In this document: positions 1 through 7,065 of the stretch, one piece after another
Position numbering within the stretch: the first letter of the stretch is position 1
Layout of the letters: each line of letters opens with the position of its first letter
Origin: Pseudomonadota bacterium
GTDB lineage: Bacteria; Pseudomonadota; Gammaproteobacteria; Steroidobacterales; JBCBZW01
Assembly: GCA_039815145.1 (NCBI GenBank)
Contig: JBCBZW010000039.1
Span: 1 to 39,255 of the forward strand
DNA: 39,255 bases
Direction of reading: 5' to 3'
Notes under the pieces: model-generated
What the model was told of the DNA's origin: nothing
Databases searched by the model: none
The model's input: the letters and a program-made list of their open reading frames with translations, nothing else
Translations under genes and position numbers: made by a program

Positions 1-2
1 GT

Positions 3-1046
3 GACAACGGCGATGCCATCGGCCTCGACGCCGTGGTCTACGCCACGGACCCGAACATCACCGAAGACCTGTTCCCGCCGATCATCGACAACTTCGGCTC
101 CGGTGCCGTGTTCGATGCCAACAACATGAGCGATCCGGACTTCAACCCGGCGTTCTCCGTGACCAGCGGCCAGGACTTCAGTGACGGCGACAACATCGTC
201 AACGTGGGCTTCGTGGCCATGTTCGGCTACGCCCAGGGCTTCGCCGCCGGCTTCGAGAACTTCAAGTTCAAGGTCCGCGACGTGCCGGTGGGTGCTGCCC
301 TCGAAGTGAAGTTCATCGGTGGCGGAGGCGAGACGTCCCGCCTCTACGACGTGCTCACCTACGAAGGGTCAGAGGCGATCGGCAACGGCTGGTACCAGCT
401 CACGATCCCGATGGCGGACTTCGCCGGCAGCGTCGCCAACAACGACGGCTTCCTGATCGGTCCCTTTGACAACCAGCCAGCCCCGTTCACCTTCCTGCTC
501 ACGGACATCGGCTTCAGCGGCATGGTCGCCGACGATGGCGGCGGTGGGGGTGGAAACGACGATCCCGACGAGCTGACCGAGAACGGTCGCTTCGAATCCG
601 GGGATCTGATGGGCTGGACGATCTTCGAGAACAACGGCCAGATCTTCATCGAAGAGAACGACGCGAGTGAGGGGATGTTCTCCGGTCGTCTCATCGCAGG
701 TCCGGGCCAGAACCCGGTGCTGAAGCAGGACTTCCTTGGCGTAGATGTGGTGATGCCTGGAGACACTGTGGAAATTTCCTTCGATATGAAGGGAACCTTC
801 GAAGGTCCGGGCCCGGTATTCGTGGCAGAGTTCTTCACCGAGGCCAGCGGTGGCGGCGTCTTCGCCGAGATCCTGGAGCAGGTGTTCGACGCACCGGCTG
901 ACTGGACCACCTACACCTACACCGCCACCGTGGCGGCGGATGCGGGTCGTGGCATCACCCTGCAGGTGGTGGCTATCTGCAGCGGGGACCCGGCCTGCCG
1001 CGCGGATGTGCTGGTCGACAACTTCAGCGTGAAGATCGCGCAATGA
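3..1046 (+). CDS. C-terminal part of a secreted carbohydrate-binding protein (5' end outside window)
   Basis: The frame is open from the first complete codon, so this is the last 347 residues of a longer protein. Two beta-rich modules are visible. The first (about residues 1-170) is unassigned. An acidic Gly-rich linker follows (DDGGGGGGNDD). The last about 155 residues begin with NGRFESGD..GWT, the usual opening of CBM4/9/22-type jelly-roll modules, and end in VLVDNFSVKI, the usual last strand of that fold. I infer an extracellular or surface polysaccharide-binding or -cleaving protein whose catalytic part, if any, lies upstream of the window. Only about 53 bases separate its stop from the next start, so it is probably the upstream member of the glucan operon. 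The N-terminal identity cannot be judged. Confidence 0.8.
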   Translation, partial: DNGDAIGLDAVVYATDPNITEDLFPPIIDNFGSGAVFDANNMSDPDFNPAFSVTSGQDFSDGDNIVNVGFVAMFGYAQGFAAGFENFKFKVRDVPVGAALEVKFIGGGGETSRLYDVLTYEGSEAIGNGWYQLTIPMADFAGSVANNDGFLIGPFDNQPAPFTFLLTDIGFSGMVADDGGGGGGNDDPDELTENGRFESGDLMGWTIFENNGQIFIEENDASEGMFSGRLIAGPGQNPVLKQDFLGVDVVMPGDTVEISFDMKGTFEGPGPVFVAEFFTEASGGGVFAEILEQVFDAPADWTTYTYTATVAADAGRGITLQVVAICSGDPACRADVLVDNFSVKIAQ

Positions 1047-1099
1047 GCCGAGCACAACAGAAAGCCCGGCCGGCCGCACTGGGAGGGGAGCCAGTGACC

Positions 1100-4000
1100 A
1101 TGAACGAGATCAACAACAGGGAATTCGCTATGACCGCTAGCCGCCTTTGGCGTCGCATGAAGGCCGTCGTCTGGGTGTTGCCGCTGCTCCTTGCGCTCGG
1201 CGCACCGGTGCAGGTGGCCCACGCCCAGGTGGATCGGGTCGAGACCTACAAGGACGCGAACGGCTGGAAGCTGAAGGTCAATGGCTCCGACTACTACGTC
1301 AAGGGCGTGGTCTGGGGCTATTCGCCGCGCGGTCAGAACTACACCTACAACCTGTGGGGCCAGCCGGACGACTTCATCCGCAAGGTGCTGGACTACGAGA
1401 TGGGCCTGATGAAGGCCGCAGGCATCAACACGATCCGCACCTTCTCCATGATCCCGCCGAAGTGGATCACCTACATCTACCGCGAGCACGGCATCATGTC
1501 CGTGGTGAACCCCCTGATGGGGCGCTACGGCTACAACGTGGGCGGTAAGTGGATTCCCTTCACCGATTACTCCGACCCCCTGACGCGTGAGACGCTCAAA
1601 CGCGATATGCAGGGCTGGGTGCAGCAGTACAAGGACACGCCGGGCGTGCTCATGTTCGCCTTCGGTAACGAGAGCAACTACGGCCTGTCCTGGTCCAGCT
1701 TCGAGATCGAGAACCTGCCTGCGGGCGAGCAGCAGACCGCGAAGGCGCGCTTCCTCTACTCCCTGTGGAACGAGGTGGTCAAAGCCGGTAAGTCGATCGA
1801 TCCGAACCACCCGTTCACGATCGTCAACGGTGACATTCAGTACATCGACCTCATCCAGGAGCTGTGCCCCGACCTCGACCTGCTCGGCTCCAACGTTTAC
1901 CGCGGCAAGAGCTTCACCACCCTGTGGAGTGAGGTGGAAGCGAAGCTCGATCTGCCCGTGGTGTTCTTCGAGTTCGGCAGTGACGCCTTCAACGCCCGCC
2001 GCTTGGAGGAGGATCAGCTGTCGCAAGCGCTGGTGCTGCGTGATCAGTGGGCGGAGATGTACCGCAAGGCCTACGGCAAGGGCGAGGAGGGCAACTCCAT
2101 CGGTGCCTTCGTCTTCGAGTGGCGCGATGAGTGGTGGAAGTACCTGCAGATCGAGAATCTGGAGATCCACGACACCAACGCCTCCTGGTCCAACCAGGCC
2201 TATCCCTTCGACTGGGCCGAGGGCCTGAACAACATGAACGAGGAGTGGTTCGGCATCATGGCCTTAGGGCTGCCGAACTCCGAGGGCGTGTACACGGCCC
2301 GTCCGCGTATGGCCTACGACGTGTTGGCGGAGATCTTCCAGATCGATCCGTACACGGCCAACGTCGGCGAGATCAACGCCCGTGTGGCGAGCGTCGACCT
2401 TGACGTGCTGGAGCTCAAGGGCGAGGTGCGGGCCCTGAAGTCTCGCGCCAACGAGGACCGGCGGCTCCTGAAGTTCACCGGCGGTGACATCCGCGGTGAA
2501 TTCGCCGTGCGAGCCCTCGAACAGGACATCACCGAGCTCGGTGAGAACGGGGTGGAGTTCACCACCGGCCAGCAGCTGAACGTCGACTTCGCCTTCAACC
2601 CGAGCGAGCAGGTGGAGGGTCAGTTCTCCCTCAACGTGCTCGGTGACGTGGCCGACAAGCAGCCCCTGGAGTTCGAGTACGGCCAGCGCGGCCTGCCGCT
2701 GACGATCCGCGTACCCACCCTGAACGAGAACCCGGGCCTGGTCCTGCGCGATCAGACGCTGGATCAGTTCACGGAGCGCCAGGTGGTGCTGTCCGATCGT
2801 GAGCGCGTCGAGATCTACGACTTCAACGCCAAGTACACGGGCCAGAACTTCGATCTCGAGGCCTTCTACCACACGCCGCGTTTCCACTGGGCCTACGAGG
2901 GTGACTTCTTCGGCCTGATCCAGGAAGCCACGGACATCCCCGGCATCGACGTCTTCAACGGCAAGGCGCCGGAGGGCATCGAGTTCACCGGTAAGGGGCC
3001 GCTCGAGGGCCTGAAGATCGTGGCCGGTCCCGAGATCTACTGGGGCGCCAACCCGAAGGCGGTGATCAAGTACGAGTTCGCCACCAAGGGCATCGACTGG
3101 GCGATCATCCACTCGGAGGACTTCTCGCGATTGGGTACGGGTGCTAACGCCACCCAGGCCACCCAGCGTCAGACCCGGGCCACGTCCATCTACGCTTCCA
3201 CCCAGCTGCCGGGCGGCATCAAGGTGGAAGCGGGCGGTCTGCTCTCCGCACCCGAGCGTATCGACGAGCAGTTCGACCGGGTCGACGAGGATGGCAACAT
3301 CATCACGGACCAGATCGAGTTCGAAGACACCCTGGGCTTCAAGCTGAAGACGAGCTTCCGCCTGTTCGGCACCGAGGCCTACCTCTCCGCACAGCACGCG
3401 GGCCTGGTGTCGGAAGGTGGTCGTCCGGTGCCGACCTTCGGCGTGCTGGATCCGACCCGCTTGCCGCTCACGGGCCTGGGTAACCGTCGCGAGTACGAGG
3501 CGGGCACGATCATTCGCTTCGGCAACCTGATGATCTACCCGCGCTTCCTCTACCGCGACAACCTGGTGGACGCGAACCCGTTCATCGAGCCAGGCATTAC
3601 GCCGGACGGCATCCTGAACCCCGGCCTCGTGCCGCGTGACCGTGACAACGATGCCTTCGCCGTGTTGAGCAACCGTGAAGCCCGCTCCGGTGAGATCTTC
3701 TTCACCTGGGATCCGACCGGTGCCACGCCGTTCTACGACTGGGACAACGAGTGGCGTGAGGACGCGAAGTTCGCCTTCAACATCGGTGCCAACTACACCG
3801 AGTACCCGACGGCCACGGACGCCAACCTGTTCTTCCTCGACTTGGGTAACGGCGGCAGCAACGCCTCCTTCGGTCAGGGCCTGCCCGCCGAGGACGTGTG
3901 GAGCGTCACCAGCCGCATGGTCTGGAACCCGAGCCCGAACCAGAACTACATCCTGACCCTGGTGCGAGGCTTCGATCAGTCGACGGGTGATCCGACCGGA

Positions 4001-4330
4001 GGAACGCGTGATTTCTACGAGGCATACTGGAAGGCGGTGATCAACAAGCGCCACCTGGTGCGCGGTTACTTCAAGAAGGACTCGTGGGGTCCGGAGGACT
4101 TCTTCCGCCAGTTCAACTTCACCTACCCCGAGCAGTTCGAGTTCGACTACTCCTTCCTGCTGGGTAAGGGGCTGTCCTTTGGCAATCTCATCGATGAGAT
4201 CCGCGCCACCCGTATCGGCGTGCGCACGATCTTCCGTACCACCGATGAGAACTCCCTGCCGGAGGAGTTCCTGGACGGCGAGAACGACTACGCCTTCCTG
4301 ACCACCTTCTACTTCACCTATCGCTTCTGA
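1100..4330 (+). CDS. Clan GH-A glycosidase fused to a predicted outer-membrane beta-barrel
   Basis: This is a 1076-residue exported protein. I chose the ATG at 1100 because GGGAGGGGAG lies 9 bases upstream; ATGs at 1043 and 1130 are also in frame. A signal peptide follows, with likely cleavage after AHA. Residues about 45-410 form a TIM-barrel glycosidase domain of the GH2/GH5/GH72 kind (clan GH-A): the acid/base candidate is E191 in FGNESNYG and the nucleophile candidate is E291 in FFEFGSD. A short heptad-like helix (about 420-455) follows. Then come about 500-600 residues of alternating amphipathic strands rich in Tyr, Phe and Trp, ending in FYFTYRF, a C-terminal Phe signature of BAM-inserted barrels. 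Such a fusion would hold a glucanase at the outer membrane, perhaps over its own pore. The exact GH family and substrate are inferred from the neighbouring GH16, GH17 and phosphorylase genes. Confidence 0.82.
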   Translation: MNEINNREFAMTASRLWRRMKAVVWVLPLLLALGAPVQVAHAQVDRVETYKDANGWKLKVNGSDYYVKGVVWGYSPRGQNYTYNLWGQPDDFIRKVLDYEMGLMKAAGINTIRTFSMIPPKWITYIYREHGIMSVVNPLMGRYGYNVGGKWIPFTDYSDPLTRETLKRDMQGWVQQYKDTPGVLMFAFGNESNYGLSWSSFEIENLPAGEQQTAKARFLYSLWNEVVKAGKSIDPNHPFTIVNGDIQYIDLIQELCPDLDLLGSNVYRGKSFTTLWSEVEAKLDLPVVFFEFGSDAFNARRLEEDQLSQALVLRDQWAEMYRKAYGKGEEGNSIGAFVFEWRDEWWKYLQIENLEIHDTNASWSNQAYPFDWAEGLNNMNEEWFGIMALGLPNSEGVYTARPRMAYDVLAEIFQIDPYTANVGEINARVASVDLDVLELKGEVRALKSRANEDRRLLKFTGGDIRGEFAVRALEQDITELGENGVEFTTGQQLNVDFAFNPSEQVEGQFSLNVLGDVADKQPLEFEYGQRGLPLTIRVPTLNENPGLVLRDQTLDQFTERQVVLSDRERVEIYDFNAKYTGQNFDLEAFYHTPRFHWAYEGDFFGLIQEATDIPGIDVFNGKAPEGIEFTGKGPLEGLKIVAGPEIYWGANPKAVIKYEFATKGIDWAIIHSEDFSRLGTGANATQATQRQTRATSIYASTQLPGGIKVEAGGLLSAPERIDEQFDRVDEDGNIITDQIEFEDTLGFKLKTSFRLFGTEAYLSAQHAGLVSEGGRPVPTFGVLDPTRLPLTGLGNRREYEAGTIIRFGNLMIYPRFLYRDNLVDANPFIEPGITPDGILNPGLVPRDRDNDAFAVLSNREARSGEIFFTWDPTGATPFYDWDNEWREDAKFAFNIGANYTEYPTATDANLFFLDLGNGGSNASFGQGLPAEDVWSVTSRMVWNPSPNQNYILTLVRGFDQSTGDPTGGTRDFYEAYWKAVINKRHLVRGYFKKDSWGPEDFFRQFNFTYPEQFEFDYSFLLGKGLSFGNLIDEIRATRIGVRTIFRTTDENSLPEEFLDGENDYAFLTTFYFTYRF

Positions 4331-4363
4331 TCGGCTCGTAGGCAGAGCACGAGGATTGTGAGA

Positions 4364-5095
4364 ATGAACAACAAGACGCTTAAGGCCAGCAGCATCACGC
4401 GATGGATGACGATTGCCTCCCTCGCGGTGGTGGGCGGCCTCGGCCTCACGGCCTGTAACGACGGCACGGACGGCGGCATGGTGATCAATGCGATCGTGCT
4501 GCCGAGCGACACGCTGCTGAACCTCGCCTGCATCAACGTAGGCGTCGGTTCCGAGCGCTGTGTGCTGGACGACCCGGAGAACCCCTTCATCGGGACGCCC
4601 ATCGTCGAGTTCGACGCCAACAACCCCGACGCGGCGAACAAGTTCGAGCTGTTCAACGCGATCCCCGTGGGGCCGGAAGGTGCCAAGTCGCGCTTCTACT
4701 TCTGGGCCACGGCACTCGCCAACCGCCAGTCCGGGGAGAACCAATACTTCACGGCGCTGGCGTTGCACGAGCTGTGGGATATCAACGGCGACCCCCTGAT
4801 CCAGGAGCAGGCACTGAAGGCCTACCGCTCCGTGCTGGACAACTTCTTCGGCCAGGTCACCGTGTTCACCTGCTGCCCGGGCCTGAGCCCCGACGGCGAG
4901 CCGGTGCCGTTCCCGGTCGGCACCAACGAGCTGGCGGCGGATGCCCTGTACCGGACGGACGCGACCGGCTTCGATCGCCTGATCCCCGGCGATCCGCTGC
5001 TGGTGATCTCGCAGCTCCTCGAGTGGGGATTCACCTACCAGCCGGCGAATCCTCCGCTCTTCGATGACGGAGTGGTCAGCGTCATCGGTGGCTAA
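4364..5095 (+). CDS. Small lipoprotein of unknown function in the glucan operon
   Basis: The product is 243 residues. The ATG at 4364 is preceded by GAGGA at 4351-4355; an in-frame GTG two codons earlier is less likely. The N-terminus is a lipoprotein signal with lipobox LTAC, giving acylated Cys31 followed by Asn rather than Asp, so outer-membrane sorting is expected. The rest contains several Cys residues (LACINVG, SERCVLD, FTCCPG) and a helical middle part (ALHELWDINGDPLIQEQALKAYRSV). I do not recognise a family. It sits 33 bases after the barrel-fused glycosidase and overlaps the next glycosidase gene. A role as a surface partner, like the SusD-type binding lipoproteins of other glucan systems, is possible but not shown by the sequence. 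Confidence 0.75.
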   Translation: MNNKTLKASSITRWMTIASLAVVGGLGLTACNDGTDGGMVINAIVLPSDTLLNLACINVGVGSERCVLDDPENPFIGTPIVEFDANNPDAANKFELFNAIPVGPEGAKSRFYFWATALANRQSGENQYFTALALHELWDINGDPLIQEQALKAYRSVLDNFFGQVTVFTCCPGLSPDGEPVPFPVGTNELAADALYRTDATGFDRLIPGDPLLVISQLLEWGFTYQPANPPLFDDGVVSVIGG

Positions 5096-6926
5096 GCACT
5101 GGCGCCAGTCGAGCCTGGCAACGGCGGGCTCGGCGGTGGGCCTGGTGGCCGCGGTGACGGTGTTCCTCACCGCAGGCCTAGGCGTATCCCGCAGCGCTCA
5201 CGCGGAGGAGGCTCGGGGCCCCGTGCCCGTGGAATTGCGCGAGACCCCGCAGGGCTGGCAGCTCTACCGAGGGGGCGAGCCTTACTTCATTCGCGGCGCC
5301 GGCGGCGACGCGTCCCTGGAGGCCCTGGCCGCTGCCGGGGCGAACTCCGTGCGCACTTGGGGCGGTGAGGTCGACGAGGTGCTCGATCAGGCCCAGGCCT
5401 TGGGGCTGACAGTCACCGTCGGCATCTGGCTCGGCCACCCGCGACACGGCTTCGACTACGGCAACCCTGCCCAGGTTGAGAAGCAACTCGCCCGCGCCGA
5501 GAAGATGGTCCTGCGCTACCGCAATCACCCCGCGCTGCTGCTGTGGGGTGTCGGCAATGAGGCGGAAGGCTTCGACGAGGCGACGGACCCCAAGGTGTGG
5601 AAGGCCATCAACGACGTGGCCGCAATGGTGAAGGAAACGGATCCTCACCATCCCACCATGACCGTGACCGCCTTCGTCCACGGGGAGCGCATCGAGTACA
5701 TCCACGAGCGCTCACCGGCCATCGATATCCACGGTATCAACGCCTACGGGGGGGCACAGGTGGTGCCCGAACGCCTGCAGGAGAAAGGCGCCAGCAAGCC
5801 GTACGTGCTCACCGAATTCGGCCCCCTCGGCCCTTGGGAGACGCACTCGACCGAGTGGGGTGCGCCCCACGAGCAGACGAGTGAGGAGAAGGCCGCGTTC
5901 TACCGTGCCACCTACGAGCACGCGGTCGACGGCCAACCCGGCCGCACCCTGGGCGCCTACGCGTTCCTCTGGGGCCACAAGATGGAGGGCACGGACACCT
6001 GGTTCGGCATGTTCCTGCCCGACGGCGCCAGCACGGCGGCGGTGGATACCATGTCCACCTTATGGTCGGGTAAGGCGCCCGCCGATCGTGCGCCCACCAT
6101 CGCTGCCCTGACGGTGGCGGGAGAGGCCGCGGTAAAGTCGGGCGACGTGGTCGAGGTGTCCACGCGCATGGCCGATCCGGATGGCGGCGATCTACGCACC
6201 CGTTGGGTGTTGCGGGCGGAGTCCGGCGAATACGCCACCGGCGGCGACTTCCGGTCGACCCCTCTGCCCATCGAGGACGCGATCCTGTCGTCCAGCGCCA
6301 CCGGCGCGCGGGTGCGTATGCCCGAGGCACCGGGGCCGTACCGGCTCTTCGCCTACGCCTACGATGAAAGCGGCAAGGCAGGTACCGCCAACGTGCCTCT
6401 GCTCGTGAAGGGAGAGCGTCGCACGCCCCTGCCGTTCCCCGTGTACGAGGACAGCCTGGAACAGATGGCCTGGGTGCCGTCCGGGTGGATGGGGGGCGTC
6501 GAGCACCTATCCCTCGACGGGGACGACACCAGCAACCCTCATCGGGGCAAGGCATCGATCCGAGTTCGTTACGAAGGTCAGTTCGGCTGGGCCGGCATCG
6601 CCTGGCAGCATCCCGTCAACAACTGGGGTGATCAGGAGGGCGGCATCGACCTCACGGGGGCCCGCAAACTGGAGTTTTGGGCGCGCGGCGAATACGGGGG
6701 CGAGAAGGTGAGCTTCGGTGTGGGCTTGCTCGAGTCCGACAAGAAGTACCCCGACTCCAGCATCAGCAAGTCCGGCGACATCGTGCTGACCGACGCCTGG
6801 CAGCGCTACGAGATTCGCTTGAGGGGCAAGGACCTCAGCAGCCTCAAGACGGGGTTCTACGTCACCCTCGTGGGACGCACTTCGCCGGTCACCATCTACC
6901 TGGACAGCATCCGCTTCACACGCTGA
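5064..6926 (+). CDS. Exported clan GH-A glycosidase with C-terminal beta-sandwich module
   Basis: The product is 620 residues. The ATG start at 5064 lies inside the end of the lipoprotein gene (32-base overlap); a GTG at 5088 is a possible alternative and neither has a strong ribosome site. A hydrophobic segment ending in AHA (about residues 18-47) is a signal peptide. Residues about 55-345 form a GH2-like TIM barrel: acid/base candidate E166 in GVGNEAEG and nucleophile candidate E251 in LTEFGPLG. An Ig-like middle region (about 350-455) contains DPDGGDLRTRW. The last 160 residues are a jelly-roll-like module ending in VTIYLDSIRF, typical of carbohydrate-binding sandwiches. It is the last gene of the operon; a weak hairpin follows at 6931. 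A periplasmic or secreted enzyme acting on products of the barrel-fused glycosidase is the likeliest role; the exact family is open. Confidence 0.8.
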   Translation: MTEWSASSVAKHWRQSSLATAGSAVGLVAAVTVFLTAGLGVSRSAHAEEARGPVPVELRETPQGWQLYRGGEPYFIRGAGGDASLEALAAAGANSVRTWGGEVDEVLDQAQALGLTVTVGIWLGHPRHGFDYGNPAQVEKQLARAEKMVLRYRNHPALLLWGVGNEAEGFDEATDPKVWKAINDVAAMVKETDPHHPTMTVTAFVHGERIEYIHERSPAIDIHGINAYGGAQVVPERLQEKGASKPYVLTEFGPLGPWETHSTEWGAPHEQTSEEKAAFYRATYEHAVDGQPGRTLGAYAFLWGHKMEGTDTWFGMFLPDGASTAAVDTMSTLWSGKAPADRAPTIAALTVAGEAAVKSGDVVEVSTRMADPDGGDLRTRWVLRAESGEYATGGDFRSTPLPIEDAILSSSATGARVRMPEAPGPYRLFAYAYDESGKAGTANVPLLVKGERRTPLPFPVYEDSLEQMAWVPSGWMGGVEHLSLDGDDTSNPHRGKASIRVRYEGQFGWAGIAWQHPVNNWGDQEGGIDLTGARKLEFWARGEYGGEKVSFGVGLLESDKKYPDSSISKSGDIVLTDAWQRYEIRLRGKDLSSLKTGFYVTLVGRTSPVTIYLDSIRFTR

Positions 6927-6930
6927 GCGA

Positions 6931-6950
6931 AGCGCCCTTTACGGGCCGCT
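6931..6950 (+). terminator. Possible weak terminator after the first glycosidase operon
   Basis: AGCGCCC and GGGCCGCT pair into a 7-bp stem with one bulged C and a TTTAC loop, followed by TATTTG. It lies directly after the stop at 6926. The T tract is short, so this may be only partly effective. Confidence 0.35.
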
Positions 6951-7065
6951 TATTTGATCGACCTCACACTTTCGCTGTCCTGCAAGTTCCTGAGTGAACG
7001 GCCCGTCGTACTTCGATCCGCTGAAATAGTGGCATCGAAGTGTCAGCGGCGGGAGTGCTTGCGCC

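Noticed and set aside
1043-1099. Start of the barrel-fused glycosidase at 1043 (ATGA overlap with the upstream stop)
   Set aside because: No signal-like sequence or ribosome site belongs to that start, while 1100 has GGGAGGGGAG at ideal spacing.
917-2170. A 417-codon minus-strand frame over the start of the barrel-fused gene
   Set aside because: It overlaps two well-supported genes and shows no domain motif.
2264-5170. A 968-codon open frame on the minus strand across the glycosidase-barrel gene
   Set aside because: It is antisense to a gene with signal peptide, catalytic motifs and barrel end; its own translation is low in hydrophobic cores and rich in Arg, Val and Gly, as expected from high-GC shadow frames.
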